Below are positions 26,246 to 34,572 of a stretch of 64,000 nucleotides of DNA, piece after piece; within the stretch, counting starts at the first letter, position 1, and each line of letters starts with the position of its first letter. The notes beneath the pieces are model-generated. The model did not search any database. It worked only from the letters and a program-made list of their open reading frames with translations, and was not told the origin of the DNA. This DNA is from an uncultured Allorhizobium sp. (lineage in GTDB: Bacteria; Pseudomonadota; Alphaproteobacteria; Rhizobiales; Rhizobiaceae). Where the stretch lies: contig OY288189.1 of the NCBI GenBank assembly GCA_958439205.1, positions 372,001 through 436,000 of the forward strand. Reading direction: 5' to 3'. A program made the position numbers and the translations under genes.

Positions 26246-27013
26246 ATGAATCTTGCAGGAAAAACAGTTGTCATCACTGGCGTCTCGTCGGGTATCGGCG
26301 GTGAAGTCGCCCGCCTAGCCCGCTTCCGCGGCGCAACCGTCATCGGCGTTGATCGCAACGACGCCATGCTGACACTCGACGGCTTCATCAAGATCGATCT
26401 CGCCGATCCGGCCGCCATAGACGCAGTGCTTGGCCAGTTCCCCGCCCGCATCGACGCGCTCGTCAATGCTGCGGGCGTTCCCGGCACCGCCGACAAAGAT
26501 CTCGTCGCCCGCGTCAACTATCTCGGTCTTCGGCATCTGACCGAAGCCTTGATCGAGCGCATGCCGAAGGGCTCGTCCATCGTCAATTTCGCCTCGATCC
26601 TCGGCGCGGAATGGCCCAAGCGCGTCGAGCAGCATAAGGCGCTCGCCGACACCACGAGCTTCGCCGAGGGCCATGCCTGGCTTGCAGCAAACCCGGTCGC
26701 GCAGGAAACCTGCTACCAGTATTTCAAGGAAGCCCTGATCGTCTGGACCATGAAGCGCAGCCAGGCCCTCTTCATGGAGCGTGACATCCGAATGAATTCG
26801 GTGGCGCCCGGCCCGGTCTTCACGCCGATCCTCGGTGACTTCGTGACCATGCTCGGCCAGGACCGTGTCCAGGCTGATGCGCACAGGATGAAGCGTCCGG
26901 CGCTGGCCGACGAAGTCGCCGGTCCCGTGCTCTTCCTGTGCTCGGACGATGCCCGCTGGGTGAACGGTATCAATCTGCCGATCGACGGCGGTCTGGCGGC
27001 ATCCTACACGTAA
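26246..27013 (+). CDS. calA: Coniferyl-alcohol dehydrogenase (SDR family)
   Basis: A 255-residue short-chain dehydrogenase strongly resembling Pseudomonas CalA: GVSSGIGGEVARL, LVNAAGVPGTAD, FASILGAEWPKRV, CYQYFKEALIVW and MNSVAPGPVFTPIL. The cofactor motif is at residues 11-18 and the catalytic Ser117, Tyr157 and Lys161 are in place. CalA oxidises coniferyl alcohol to coniferyl aldehyde. The ATG at 26246 follows CAGGGAAAC; the frame extends upstream but the protein begins here. Same transcription unit as the aldehyde dehydrogenase. The true substrate might be another aryl alcohol. Confidence 0.88.
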   Translation: MNLAGKTVVITGVSSGIGGEVARLARFRGATVIGVDRNDAMLTLDGFIKIDLADPAAIDAVLGQFPARIDALVNAAGVPGTADKDLVARVNYLGLRHLTEALIERMPKGSSIVNFASILGAEWPKRVEQHKALADTTSFAEGHAWLAANPVAQETCYQYFKEALIVWTMKRSQALFMERDIRMNSVAPGPVFTPILGDFVTMLGQDRVQADAHRMKRPALADEVAGPVLFLCSDDARWVNGINLPIDGGLAASYT

Positions 27014-27153
27014 GAGCCGGCATCCATTCCTGATCAACCAGAGCATCGCGGTCGATACCAACTGATGGTCGCGATGCGCTGGTCTCCCGGTCTAGGACCA
27101 TTCAAAGGCTTTCGCCGATCTCGCGGTGCGCTGTCGCGAGGATGACCGCGTTG

Positions 27154-28410
27154 CTACTCGATAATGATGGCCCTGAAATCATTGACATTGGTGCCGGTCG
27201 GGCCCGTCACCAGGAGATCGCCAATCGCCTCGAAGCCCGAATAGCTGTCGTTCTGCGCGAGCAGTTTTCGTGCTTCGAAGCCAGCCGCCCGGAGGCGCGC
27301 GACCGTGCCACCATCGACGAGTGCGCCCGCATGGTCGCCCACACCATCGATCCCGTCCGTATCCGCCGCGAGTGCCGTGATCGATAGCCCGTCGATGGCA
27401 AGGGCAAGCGCGAGCGCAAACTCGCTGTTGCGACCGCCGCGTCCTCCGTCGCCGCGAAGGGTGACCGTGGTCTCGCCACCGGAAAGAAGAACGGAAGGTC
27501 GCGGAAACGGGCGGCCCCTCGTTGCGATCTCCCGTGCTATGGCTGCATGCACCAGGGCGACGTCACGGCTTTCGCCCTCGATCGAATCGGAAAGGATATG
27601 CGGCGTAAAGCCCGCCGTAAGAGCGACGCGTGCGGCGGCTTCCAGAGACATGCCCGCAGAGGCCACCACGTGGTGTTCGTTTCGAGATAATCGCGGATCG
27701 TCTGGCCTCGGGGCATCGGCGGCAGGCGAGCGCAGATGCGCCATCACCCCGGTCGGCAGGTCGAGTTTATAGTTCTCGACGATGGCGAGCGCATCCTGTC
27801 GCGTCGATGCATCGGCAACCGTCGGCCCGGATGCGACGAAGGATGGAATGTCGCCCGGGATGTCCGAGACGATGAGGCTGACCACGCGCGCCTTCGTTGC
27901 CGCCGCCAGCCGACCACCCTTGATCATGGAGACATGTTTGCGGACCACGTTCATGGCAGAGATCGGCGCCCCGGAGGACAGAAGCACCCGATTGAGCGTG
28001 ATCTCGTCCTCAAGCGTCAGGCCCGACGGAGGTGCTGGCAGAAGTGCAGAGCCACCGCCGGAGATGAGGGCGATGACGAGATCCTGATGATCGAGCCCGG
28101 CCACAAGATCCAGCAACCGCTTAGAGGCGACCAGCCCCGCCTCATCCGGTACCGGGTGCGCGGCCTCGATCACTTCGATCGATCGCGTGGGGCAGGCATA
28201 GCCGTAGCGTGTCACTACAAGGCCCGAGAGCGGGTCCGGCCAGAGGCTCTCAAGAGCCGCCGCCATCTGGGCCGCTCCCTTGCCGGCACCGACCACCACG
28301 GTTCGGCCGCCGACCGGTGGCGGCGGAAGGTGCGCGCGGATCCCGGCCAGCGGATCAGCGGCCTGAACCGCCGCTTGAAACAGTTTCTCCAGCAGCGTGC
28401 GGTGTTTCAT
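27154..28410 (-). CDS. Glycerate 2-kinase (MOFRL/GckA-TtuD family)
   Basis: A 418-residue protein of the DUF4147/MOFRL family, formerly called hydroxypyruvate reductase TtuD. Recognisable parts are VVVGAGKGAAQMAAALE near residue 40, LISGGGSALLPAP near 116-128, VVRKHVSMIKGGRLA, and the C-terminal MOFRL stretch with VLLSGGETTVT and ADTDGIDGVGDHAGALVD. Such enzymes phosphorylate D-glycerate to 2-phosphoglycerate with ATP. It lies alone after an NTF2-like gene on the same strand, 165 bp away, with a symmetrical element just before its start, so it may be controlled separately. It could take glycerate from tartronate or tartrate breakdown. Confidence 0.9.
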   Translation of the reverse strand: MKHRTLLEKLFQAAVQAADPLAGIRAHLPPPPVGGRTVVVGAGKGAAQMAAALESLWPDPLSGLVVTRYGYACPTRSIEVIEAAHPVPDEAGLVASKRLLDLVAGLDHQDLVIALISGGGSALLPAPPSGLTLEDEITLNRVLLSSGAPISAMNVVRKHVSMIKGGRLAAATKARVVSLIVSDIPGDIPSFVASGPTVADASTRQDALAIVENYKLDLPTGVMAHLRSPAADAPRPDDPRLSRNEHHVVASAGMSLEAAARVALTAGFTPHILSDSIEGESRDVALVHAAIAREIATRGRPFPRPSVLLSGGETTVTLRGDGGRGGRNSEFALALALAIDGLSITALAADTDGIDGVGDHAGALVDGGTVARLRAAGFEARKLLAQNDSYSGFEAIGDLLVTGPTGTNVNDFRAIIIE

Positions 28411-28424
28411 CTTGCAGCTCGTCT

Positions 28425-28470
28425 TGGTGTTTTACATGGCGGCTTCCCAGCCATAACCCGTGTAACACCA
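28425..28470. promoter_or_regulatory. Inverted-repeat element before the glycerate kinase gene
   Basis: TGGTGTTTTACA at 28425-28436 and TGTAACACCA at 28461-28470 are near-complementary arms, with an inner ATGGC/GCCAT pair. The element begins 15 bp upstream of the kinase start, so it could be an operator or a leader hairpin. No known family was recognised. Confidence 0.35.
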
Positions 28471-28575
28471 TTGAGCCGTTTAGGACTACCGGGCGGAGTG
28501 TTCATCAATGCCGGCTCAGAGCATCACCACGTCCACATCAGCCCAAGGGCTAGAAGTGCTGCGGCGAGGCAACCA

Positions 28576-28980
28576 CTACATCGGGAGCGGCGAAAGATGC
28601 TCGTGAATGGCCAGCCAACGACCGTCCGGCTGGTGGGCAAAGACGATCGTCTCACGCTCGTGGTTCGTCATCGCTTCGCCGCCAATCACGAGATCGGTTT
28701 CCACCGCATGGGTGAAAATGGCGACATCGCCGACGATGTGCACGCTGCGGTTCGTCGAGTGGCAGGCCTTGACGCTAAAGCCGTCGCGGCTTTCCCACAG
28801 CGCCCATTCCGCCTCATAGGCCGCTCGATCGGCCAGGGTGCGATCGAGATTGTAGAAGATGAAAGTCGCCGACGGCGCGAAGGCATCGAAATAGGCCTTG
28901 GTATCGTGACGGCCGAAGGCTGCCACCAGGGCATCGGCTGCGGAAAGCACTGCGCTCGTATGATCTGTCATGTCTGTCAT
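28576..28980 (-). CDS. NTF2-like/SnoaL-like protein
   Basis: A 134-residue protein of the nuclear transport factor 2 fold: an N-terminal helical pair (AADALVAAFGRHDTKAYFDAF), then a curved sheet ending with ERETIVFAHQPDGRWLAIHEHLS. Proteins of this type range from small isomerases and hydrolases to structural partners, so no reaction can be assigned. It follows a TetR regulator by 21 bp on the same strand and is probably cotranscribed with it. An in-frame ATG at 28971 is an alternative start. Confidence 0.8.
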   Translation of the reverse strand: MTDMTDHTSAVLSAADALVAAFGRHDTKAYFDAFAPSATFIFYNLDRTLADRAAYEAEWALWESRDGFSVKACHSTNRSVHIVGDVAIFTHAVETDLVIGGEAMTNHERETIVFAHQPDGRWLAIHEHLSPLPM

Positions 28981-29001
28981 TTCTTCGGGATTTCGGTGGT
29001 G

Positions 29002-29628
29002 TCAGACGCGCTTGACGCTACTGATCAACTCGGCGATCGGGCGGTTCTGCTCGGCGACACGGGCCTTGAGCTCTTCAAGCGGCATACTCTCGTGCTTGCA
29101 GAACTCGATGAACATCATGTTGAGATTGTTGAAGAAGACCTCTCCCAGAGCCCGCGCGTCGACGCCGGCGATGACAACGCCACGCCGCTGGAGCGTCTCT
29201 ATGAGTTGCACCACCTGGGCACATAGGCGGGCGTCGAGTTCGGTATAGCGCTTCGAGAGCGGCGTCTCAGGCTGCTGGATCGCGGATGCCATGGCGGTGC
29301 GCCACATCTCCTTGCTGAGATAGACGAGCGAGTGATCGTAATACTGGTTGATCAGGGCACCGAGTGCCTCGATCACGCTGAGTGGCGGGCTGGCGACGAT
29401 GCGTTCGCCGGCTTCGAGCACTTCGGTCACTTCCATAGACACAGTGGCGACGAGAACATCGCCCTTGTTCTGATAGTAGTTGTAGAGCGTGCCGACCGAG
29501 ACCTCTGCCATCTCGGCGATGTCCTCGATGCGCGCACTATCGTAGCCCTGTTCGCGGAACAGAGTGGTGGCCGCTTCCAGGATGCGACGGTTCCTGTCGG
29601 CCTTCTGTCGGGCGCGCAATCCGGTCAT
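29002..29628 (-). CDS. TetR-family transcriptional regulator
   Basis: A 208-residue TetR-type repressor. The N-terminal helix-turn-helix reads FREQGYDSARIEDIAEMAEVSVGTLYNYYQNKGDVL (about residues 23-60), followed by an all-helical ligand domain. The start at 29628 follows GGAG. It is divergent from the polyamine-type ABC operon across 142 bp that contain two palindromes, so it most likely represses that operon and itself. The ligand is unknown. Confidence 0.92.
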   Translation of the reverse strand: MTGLRARQKADRNRRILEAATTLFREQGYDSARIEDIAEMAEVSVGTLYNYYQNKGDVLVATVSMEVTEVLEAGERIVASPPLSVIEALGALINQYYDHSLVYLSKEMWRTAMASAIQQPETPLSKRYTELDARLCAQVVQLIETLQRRGVVIAGVDARALGEVFFNNLNMMFIEFCKHESMPLEELKARVAEQNRPIAELISSVKRV

Positions 29629-29649
29629 GGCTAGCTCCGTTGGAATCTC

Positions 29650-29690
29650 CTCAAATTTGAGATTGACTTAAAAAATGAATTCACTCAATC
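29650..29690. promoter_or_regulatory. Two palindromes in the TetR-ABC divergent region
   Basis: CTCAAATTTGAG at 29650-29661 is a perfect 12-bp palindrome. Directly after it, GATTGA (29661-29666) and TCAATC (29685-29690) are inverted around a central TGAATTCA (29676-29683). These are the best candidates for TetR operators. Confidence 0.5.
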
Positions 29691-29770
29691 TTTTTCTCAA
29701 GGCGCCGGAACGAGCGCTATTCTGATCAACGCGAGGGTCCGCTCGGGGCCTTCGACAAGAGGGTGAACTT

Positions 29771-30844
29771 ATGGAAAAGACCGTACTGGGCGGGCTCTCC
29801 CGCCGCCTGCTTCTTGCGACCGTTGCCATCTCCGCCTTGCCCGGCGGGGCTCATGCCCAGGAGGAACTGAATGCTCTCGTCTGGTGCGACCACACCGACC
29901 CGGCGCTGATCGAGCCCTTCGAAAAGGCTAACAACGTCAAGGTCAATCTCAAGGAATACGAGGGAACTGGCGCCGGTCTCTCGATCGTCGAGCAGTCGCG
30001 CCCGGGCGACTGGGACGTCTTCGTCATCGACGGTGTCGACGTGCCCCGCGCCGTCGAAATGGATCTTCTCGCCGAAATTCCGGCCGACAAGCTGCCGATG
30101 GCCGATATCTTTCCGGAAGTCCGCATGGAAGCCAACAACACCAAGGACGGCAAGATCTACGCCGTGACGGAAAAGTTCGGCTACAACACGATTTCCTACG
30201 ACAAGAGCAAGGTCGATCCGAAGGACATGGAAGACCTGTCGATCTTCTGGTCCGAGAAATACAAGGGTCGCATCGCGCTCTATGACTACTACCTGCCGAT
30301 GATCGGTCTGACGGGCCTTGCCATTGGCAAGAACACCGCCGACCTGACGGAAGCCGATCTCCCGGCGATCAAGGAAAAACTCTTCGAGATGAAGAAGGTC
30401 TCGCGCCAGGTGAGCGATGTCGTCGCCTCGCAGACGGCGCTTGTCAGCGGCGAAGTCGATATCATCCTCGGCGGCGGCGAATGGGTGACCGCAGGTCTCA
30501 CTGCCGAGAAGCCGGACCTCGACTGGACCGTGCCGAAGCAGGGCGCCCTGCGCTGGGCGCAGTCGATCGGCGTGTTCAAGGATTCGACCAAGCAGGATCT
30601 GGCCATCAAGTTCGTGCAGTACATCATGAGCCCAGAAGGCCAGGCTCGCCTTGCCACATCGTCCTGCTATTGGGGCATGCCGGCAAACGCGAAGGCCGGC
30701 GAGCAGCTGAACGACCAGCAGAAGACCGCACTGCGGTGGGACAAGCAGCCCGAATACCTGAAGAACACCCAGCTCTATCCGGTGGCCAATGCCGATCTCG
30801 ACGCGGCCATGCAGGACGTCTGGACAGAAATGCTGCAGCAATAA
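29771..30844 (+). CDS. PotD-like ABC transporter substrate-binding protein
   Basis: A 357-residue extracellular solute-binding protein of family 1/PotD. The N-terminus has SRRLLLATVAIS and ends in AHAQEE, a signal peptide that could go through Tat or Sec. The mature part has ELNALVWCDHTDPALIEPFEKANNVKVN and PGDWDVFVIDGVDVPR, typical of spermidine/putrescine-type binders. It is the first gene of an SBP-permease-permease-ATPase operon, followed by a strong hairpin before the permease genes. Ligand unknown; polyamines are only one possibility. Confidence 0.9.
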   Translation: MEKTVLGGLSRRLLLATVAISALPGGAHAQEELNALVWCDHTDPALIEPFEKANNVKVNLKEYEGTGAGLSIVEQSRPGDWDVFVIDGVDVPRAVEMDLLAEIPADKLPMADIFPEVRMEANNTKDGKIYAVTEKFGYNTISYDKSKVDPKDMEDLSIFWSEKYKGRIALYDYYLPMIGLTGLAIGKNTADLTEADLPAIKEKLFEMKKVSRQVSDVVASQTALVSGEVDIILGGGEWVTAGLTAEKPDLDWTVPKQGALRWAQSIGVFKDSTKQDLAIKFVQYIMSPEGQARLATSSCYWGMPANAKAGEQLNDQQKTALRWDKQPEYLKNTQLYPVANADLDAAMQDVWTEMLQQ

Positions 30845-30856
30845 GCGCGGCCCATA

Positions 30857-30890
30857 AAGGGCGCGGGAGGTGTCTTCCGCCCGCGCCCTT
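30857..30890 (+). terminator. Intercistronic hairpin after the PotD-like gene
   Basis: AAGGGCGCGGG and CCCGCGCCCTT form a perfect 11-bp stem with a 12-base loop. There is no good T-run afterwards (AGCTTTCCC), so it may protect the 3' end of the binding-protein message or only partly terminate. Confidence 0.6.
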
Positions 30891-31075
30891 AGCTTTCCCT
30901 CACGCTGTTATTTCATCGCGAGCATCGCGGCCGGAGCGGGTCACATGCTCCGGTGAAGAACTGCGCCCATTCGACAGAAGTTCGGCCCTGAAGATTTGTG
31001 GCCTCCTTGAAGATAGGCCATCATGAAAACCTGCCAGCCGAGCCGATTGCCCTGCATGAACGGAGTATCCCGTCG

Positions 31076-31939
31076 ATGACCGCCACCGCGCTAGAGCGCA
31101 GAGAACGCCGCAAGGCCTGGGGATTTGCGCTGCCGGCGGTCCTCTGGACCGTGGCCTTCTTTCTCGTGCCCTTCCTCTACATGGCGGCGATCAGCTTCTG
31201 GAAGCGCGAGGGCCGCGAGATCGTCGCCACCTGGACGCTCGACAATTACGCCGCCTTCTTCGGCAAGCCACATCTCCTGAAAGCACTGTTCAATTCGCTC
31301 GAAGTGACACTCACCGTCACGATCATTTCGATCCTGCTTGCCTATCCGCTGGCCTGGATCATCGCCGAACGCGTGCCGCGACGCTGGCAGCGCTTTGCGC
31401 TGATCATGGCAATTCTTCCGTTCTGGACGTCCTATGTGGTGCGCTCCTATTCCTGGCTGTTGGTGCTGTCCAAGGGCGGCGTCGTCAACCAGGCCCTGAT
31501 GTGGACGGGGCTGATCGCGGAGCCGCTCGAACTGTCTGCAACGCGGACCGGCACGGTGATCGGCTTCGTGCATTTCTTCGTCATGCTGCTGACGCTGACG
31601 ATCTACGCCAATCTCGTTCAGCTTTCCCCGAACTATCGCCGTGCCGCAGCCGATCTCGGTGCAAACGGCTTCCAGACCTTCTGGCACGTGACCTTGCCAC
31701 TGACGCTGCCCGGCATCATGGTCGGTGCCTTTCTCACCTTCGTTCTTTGCATCGGCGACTACATCACCCCGCAGATCCTCGGTGGCAACAATGAGCTCGT
31801 CCTGCCGCAGGTGATCATGCTGCAGCTCGGTCGCCGCGCGGACTTCCCCATGGCAGCCGCCCTTTCGCTGGTATTGATGGTGGTGGTGACGATCGCCTAT
31901 CTCGCCTGCGCCCGATGGCTGAAGATGGAGAGGACGTGA
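31076..31939 (+). CDS. PotB-like ABC transporter permease
   Basis: A 287-residue permease with six hydrophobic segments. The EAA loop motif appears as YRRAAADLGANGFQTFWHVTLPLTLPGI. The stretch FWTSYVVRSYSWLLVLSKGGVVN is typical of PotB-like proteins. The ATG at 31076 is chosen over an upstream in-frame ATG at 30998 because the first membrane helix follows directly and CGGAG lies ahead. Cotranscribed with the second permease, 2 bp apart. Confidence 0.9.
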   Translation: MTATALERRERRKAWGFALPAVLWTVAFFLVPFLYMAAISFWKREGREIVATWTLDNYAAFFGKPHLLKALFNSLEVTLTVTIISILLAYPLAWIIAERVPRRWQRFALIMAILPFWTSYVVRSYSWLLVLSKGGVVNQALMWTGLIAEPLELSATRTGTVIGFVHFFVMLLTLTIYANLVQLSPNYRRAAADLGANGFQTFWHVTLPLTLPGIMVGAFLTFVLCIGDYITPQILGGNNELVLPQVIMLQLGRRADFPMAAALSLVLMVVVTIAYLACARWLKMERT

Positions 31940-31941
31940 CC

Positions 31942-32730
31942 ATGCGGCATCTCAACACGGCACTTGCGATCCTTTACGCCGGCGGGCTCTATGTGTTCAT
32001 CTTTCTGCCTGTCGCCGTTCTCGTGATCTTCTCCTTCCAGGACGGGACGCTACCTGTGCCCCCCCTGCATGGCCTGACCTGGAAGTGGTATGGCGAGATC
32101 TTCGCCGATGAAAAGCTAATGTCGGCGCTGTTCAATTCGCTGATCGTCGCGATCATCTCGTCTGCGATCTCCTGCCTGCTCGGCTTCCTCGCAGCCTATG
32201 CCTTTGCACGCTACAAGCTTCCTGCATCCGGCCTGCAGCGCGCCCTGATCGTCGCGCCGATGACGGTCAGCACGTTGATCATCGGGCTCGGCCTGCTATC
32301 GCTGTTGTCCCGGCTCAATGTTTCGCTGTCGCTGTGGACCGTCGGCATCGGTCATGTCGTTATCAACCTGCCGCTTTGCTTCGCGATCATCTACGCGTCC
32401 ATGGGCGGCCATCAGGTCAATATCGAACGCGCCGCTCGCGATCTGGGCGCCCGGGACTGGCAGGTCATGACGCTTATCACCGCGCCAATGCTGATGCCGT
32501 CCATCCTCGCCGCCTTCTTCCTGTCGGTCACCTTCAGCTGGGACGAGTTCATCATCGCATTCCTGCTGTCGCGCTTCGACGTGACGCTGCCGGTCGAGAT
32601 CTGGAGCATGCTGCGCTCCGGCCTCGACCCCAAGACCAATGCCATCGGCAGCGTTGTCTTCCTCATCTCCGTCGCGTTCCTCGTCGTCATGGAACTCGCC
32701 GTCTTCAGAAAATCCGGGAAATCCCAATGA
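31942..32730 (+). CDS. PotC-like ABC transporter permease
   Basis: A 262-residue permease with six segments and the EAA motif ERAARDLGARDWQVMTLITAPMLMPSI. The run FSWDEFIIAFLLSRFDVTLPVEIWSM is characteristic of PotC. GGAGAGGA at 31927-31934 supports the ATG at 31942. Its stop overlaps the ATPase start by four bases. Confidence 0.92.
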   Translation: MRHLNTALAILYAGGLYVFIFLPVAVLVIFSFQDGTLPVPPLHGLTWKWYGEIFADEKLMSALFNSLIVAIISSAISCLLGFLAAYAFARYKLPASGLQRALIVAPMTVSTLIIGLGLLSLLSRLNVSLSLWTVGIGHVVINLPLCFAIIYASMGGHQVNIERAARDLGARDWQVMTLITAPMLMPSILAAFFLSVTFSWDEFIIAFLLSRFDVTLPVEIWSMLRSGLDPKTNAIGSVVFLISVAFLVVMELAVFRKSGKSQ

Positions 32731-33812
32731 CCGCAGACGTCTCGATCCGAAACGCCACGAAAGTCTTCGGTGCCTTCCGCGCGCTCGACGATGTGTCGCT
32801 GGAGATTGCCGCCGGCGAATTCATCGTCCTTCTCGGCCCGTCGGGTTGCGGGAAGACGACCCTGCTTTCGATCCTGGGTGGCTTTATCGAGCCGAGCGGT
32901 GGCACGATCGCCATCGGTGGCCGGGACATGACACATGTTGAGCCGGCAAAACGGCCCACCACGACCATGTTCCAGGACTATGCGCTGTTTCCGCACATGA
33001 CGCTCATCGACAATGTCGGCTTCGGTCTGCGCATGCGTGGTATGGGAAAGGCCGAGCGCCATGCAAGGGCGATCGCCATTCTCGATCTTGTGGGGCTCAA
33101 GGCCTCGGCGTCGAAGAAGCCGCACGAGCTTTCCGGCGGCCAGCGTCAGCGCGTGGCGCTTGCCCGCGCACTTGCCGTCGATCCGGATGTGCTGCTGCTC
33201 GACGAACCGCTCGGCGCGCTGGATCTGAAGCTGCGTCGCCAGATGCAGGACGAGTTGAAAGCCATCCAGAAGCGTGTTGGCACCACCTTCATCCATGTCA
33301 CCCACGATCAGGAAGAGGCTATGGCGATCGCCGACCGGATCGTGGTGATGAACCACGGCCGGATCGAGGATGTCGGCAGACCCTCGGACATCTACATGCG
33401 GCCGCGCTCGCTCTTTGCCGCAAGTTTCATGGGCGAGGCGAACTTCCTGCCCGGTCGGGTGATCTCGATTGCGGAAGGCGAAGCGCAGGTGGAAACGGCG
33501 CTCGGCTCAGCCACCATCCCCATCACGGCTTTCACCGGGGACACGCCTTCGCCAGAGCAGAAGATCACCTTGTGCATTCGCCCCGAACATTTCCGCTCCG
33601 CCGGCGAGGCGGGCGCAACGGTTTCGCTCGGCCAGGCGCGGATCACCGACAGTGCCTTCTTCGGAGCGCATCACCGATGCCACCTTCAACCCCAGGGCAA
33701 TTCCGAGATCGTGATTACCGCCCATCTGCCGCAAACCGCACACCCGCAGCCGGGCGATGAACTCGAGTTGACGGTCAAGGCAGATACTATCGTCGCTCTG
33801 GTCGACGCTTAG
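32727..33812 (+). CDS. PotA-like ABC transporter ATPase
   Basis: A 361-residue ATPase with Walker A GPSGCGKTT, signature [15 protein letters not shown], Walker B VLLLDEPLGALD and a C-terminal TOBE domain after about residue 270. It drives import by the two preceding permeases. The start ATG at 32727 overlaps the PotC-like stop (ATGA). Followed 10 bp later by a metallo-beta-lactamase-fold gene, probably in the same transcript. Confidence 0.95.
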   Translation: MTADVSIRNATKVFGAFRALDDVSLEIAAGEFIVLLGPSGCGKTTLLSILGGFIEPSGGTIAIGGRDMTHVEPAKRPTTTMFQDYALFPHMTLIDNVGFGLRMRGMGKAERHARAIAILDLVGLKASASKKPHELSGGQRQRVALARALAVDPDVLLLDEPLGALDLKLRRQMQDELKAIQKRVGTTFIHVTHDQEEAMAIADRIVVMNHGRIEDVGRPSDIYMRPRSLFAASFMGEANFLPGRVISIAEGEAQVETALGSATIPITAFTGDTPSPEQKITLCIRPEHFRSAGEAGATVSLGQARITDSAFFGAHHRCHLQPQGNSEIVITAHLPQTAHPQPGDELELTVKADTIVALVDA

Positions 33813-33822
33813 GAGACACGTG

Positions 33823-34560
33823 ATGAAACCCCGCATGCGCCCTGAGGACTGGTACAGTGTCCGCCGTCTCGACGACGATGTGACCTATATCTGCGAGCCG
33901 CATATCCAGGAATTCTATCGCTGCAACATCTGGCATGTGCGCGGGCGCGATCGCGACATGCTTGTTGACAGTGGCATGGGTGTCGTTTCGCTTCGTGAGT
34001 GGGTGCCGCTTGTTACCGAGCGCGAGTTGATCGCGGTGGCAAGCCATACCCATTTCGATCACATCGGCTGCCACCACGAATTCGAATGCCGTGCGGTCCA
34101 TTCGGCAGAGGCGGATCTGCTCGCAGATCCCACACGCGAAAACACGCTGGCCGATCCTTACGTGACCGACGAGATCTTCGACGCCCTGCCGCCAGAGCCC
34201 TATTGCTCGAAATGTTATGCGGTGAAGCGGGCACCGGCGACGCGACTACTCGAGGACGGCGACGTGATCGACCTCGGCGACCGGCAGTTCGAGATCATAC
34301 ATACACCCGGCCATTCGCCCGGAGGCATCGCGCTCTACGAGAAGGCAACGGAGATCCTGTTTTCCGGCGACATTCTCTACGACGGCCCGCTGATCGAAGA
34401 CACCTACCATTCGAACGCCAATGACTATCACGCATCGATGGAGCGCCTGCTGCGGCTCAAGGTGCGGCTGGTGCATGGCGGCCATTTTCCAAGCTTCAGC
34501 GGCGAACGATACCGAGAGCTGATCACCGATTGGCTCGACGCAAAACACAAGACACTCTGA
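33823..34560 (+). CDS. Metallo-beta-lactamase-fold hydrolase
   Basis: A 245-residue hydrolase with the metal-binding motif HTHFDH (His75, His77, Asp79, His80), then THTPGHSPGGIALYE and LFSGDILYDGP. Members of this fold include glyoxalase II, lactonases and other thioester or phosphodiester hydrolases. AGGAG at 33811-33815 supports the ATG at 33823 rather than the GTG three bases earlier. It lies between the importer genes and an aldehyde dehydrogenase, so it probably opens an ester, lactone or thioester in the uptake pathway. Substrate unknown. Confidence 0.85.
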   Translation: MKPRMRPEDWYSVRRLDDDVTYICEPHIQEFYRCNIWHVRGRDRDMLVDSGMGVVSLREWVPLVTERELIAVASHTHFDHIGCHHEFECRAVHSAEADLLADPTRENTLADPYVTDEIFDALPPEPYCSKCYAVKRAPATRLLEDGDVIDLGDRQFEIIHTPGHSPGGIALYEKATEILFSGDILYDGPLIEDTYHSNANDYHASMERLLRLKVRLVHGGHFPSFSGERYRELITDWLDAKHKTL

Positions 34561-34572
34561 CGGGAGGCAAGC

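Noticed and set aside
29664..29692. TTGACT as -35 of the PotD-like operon promoter
   Set aside because: No acceptable -10 hexamer lies 16-18 bp downstream.
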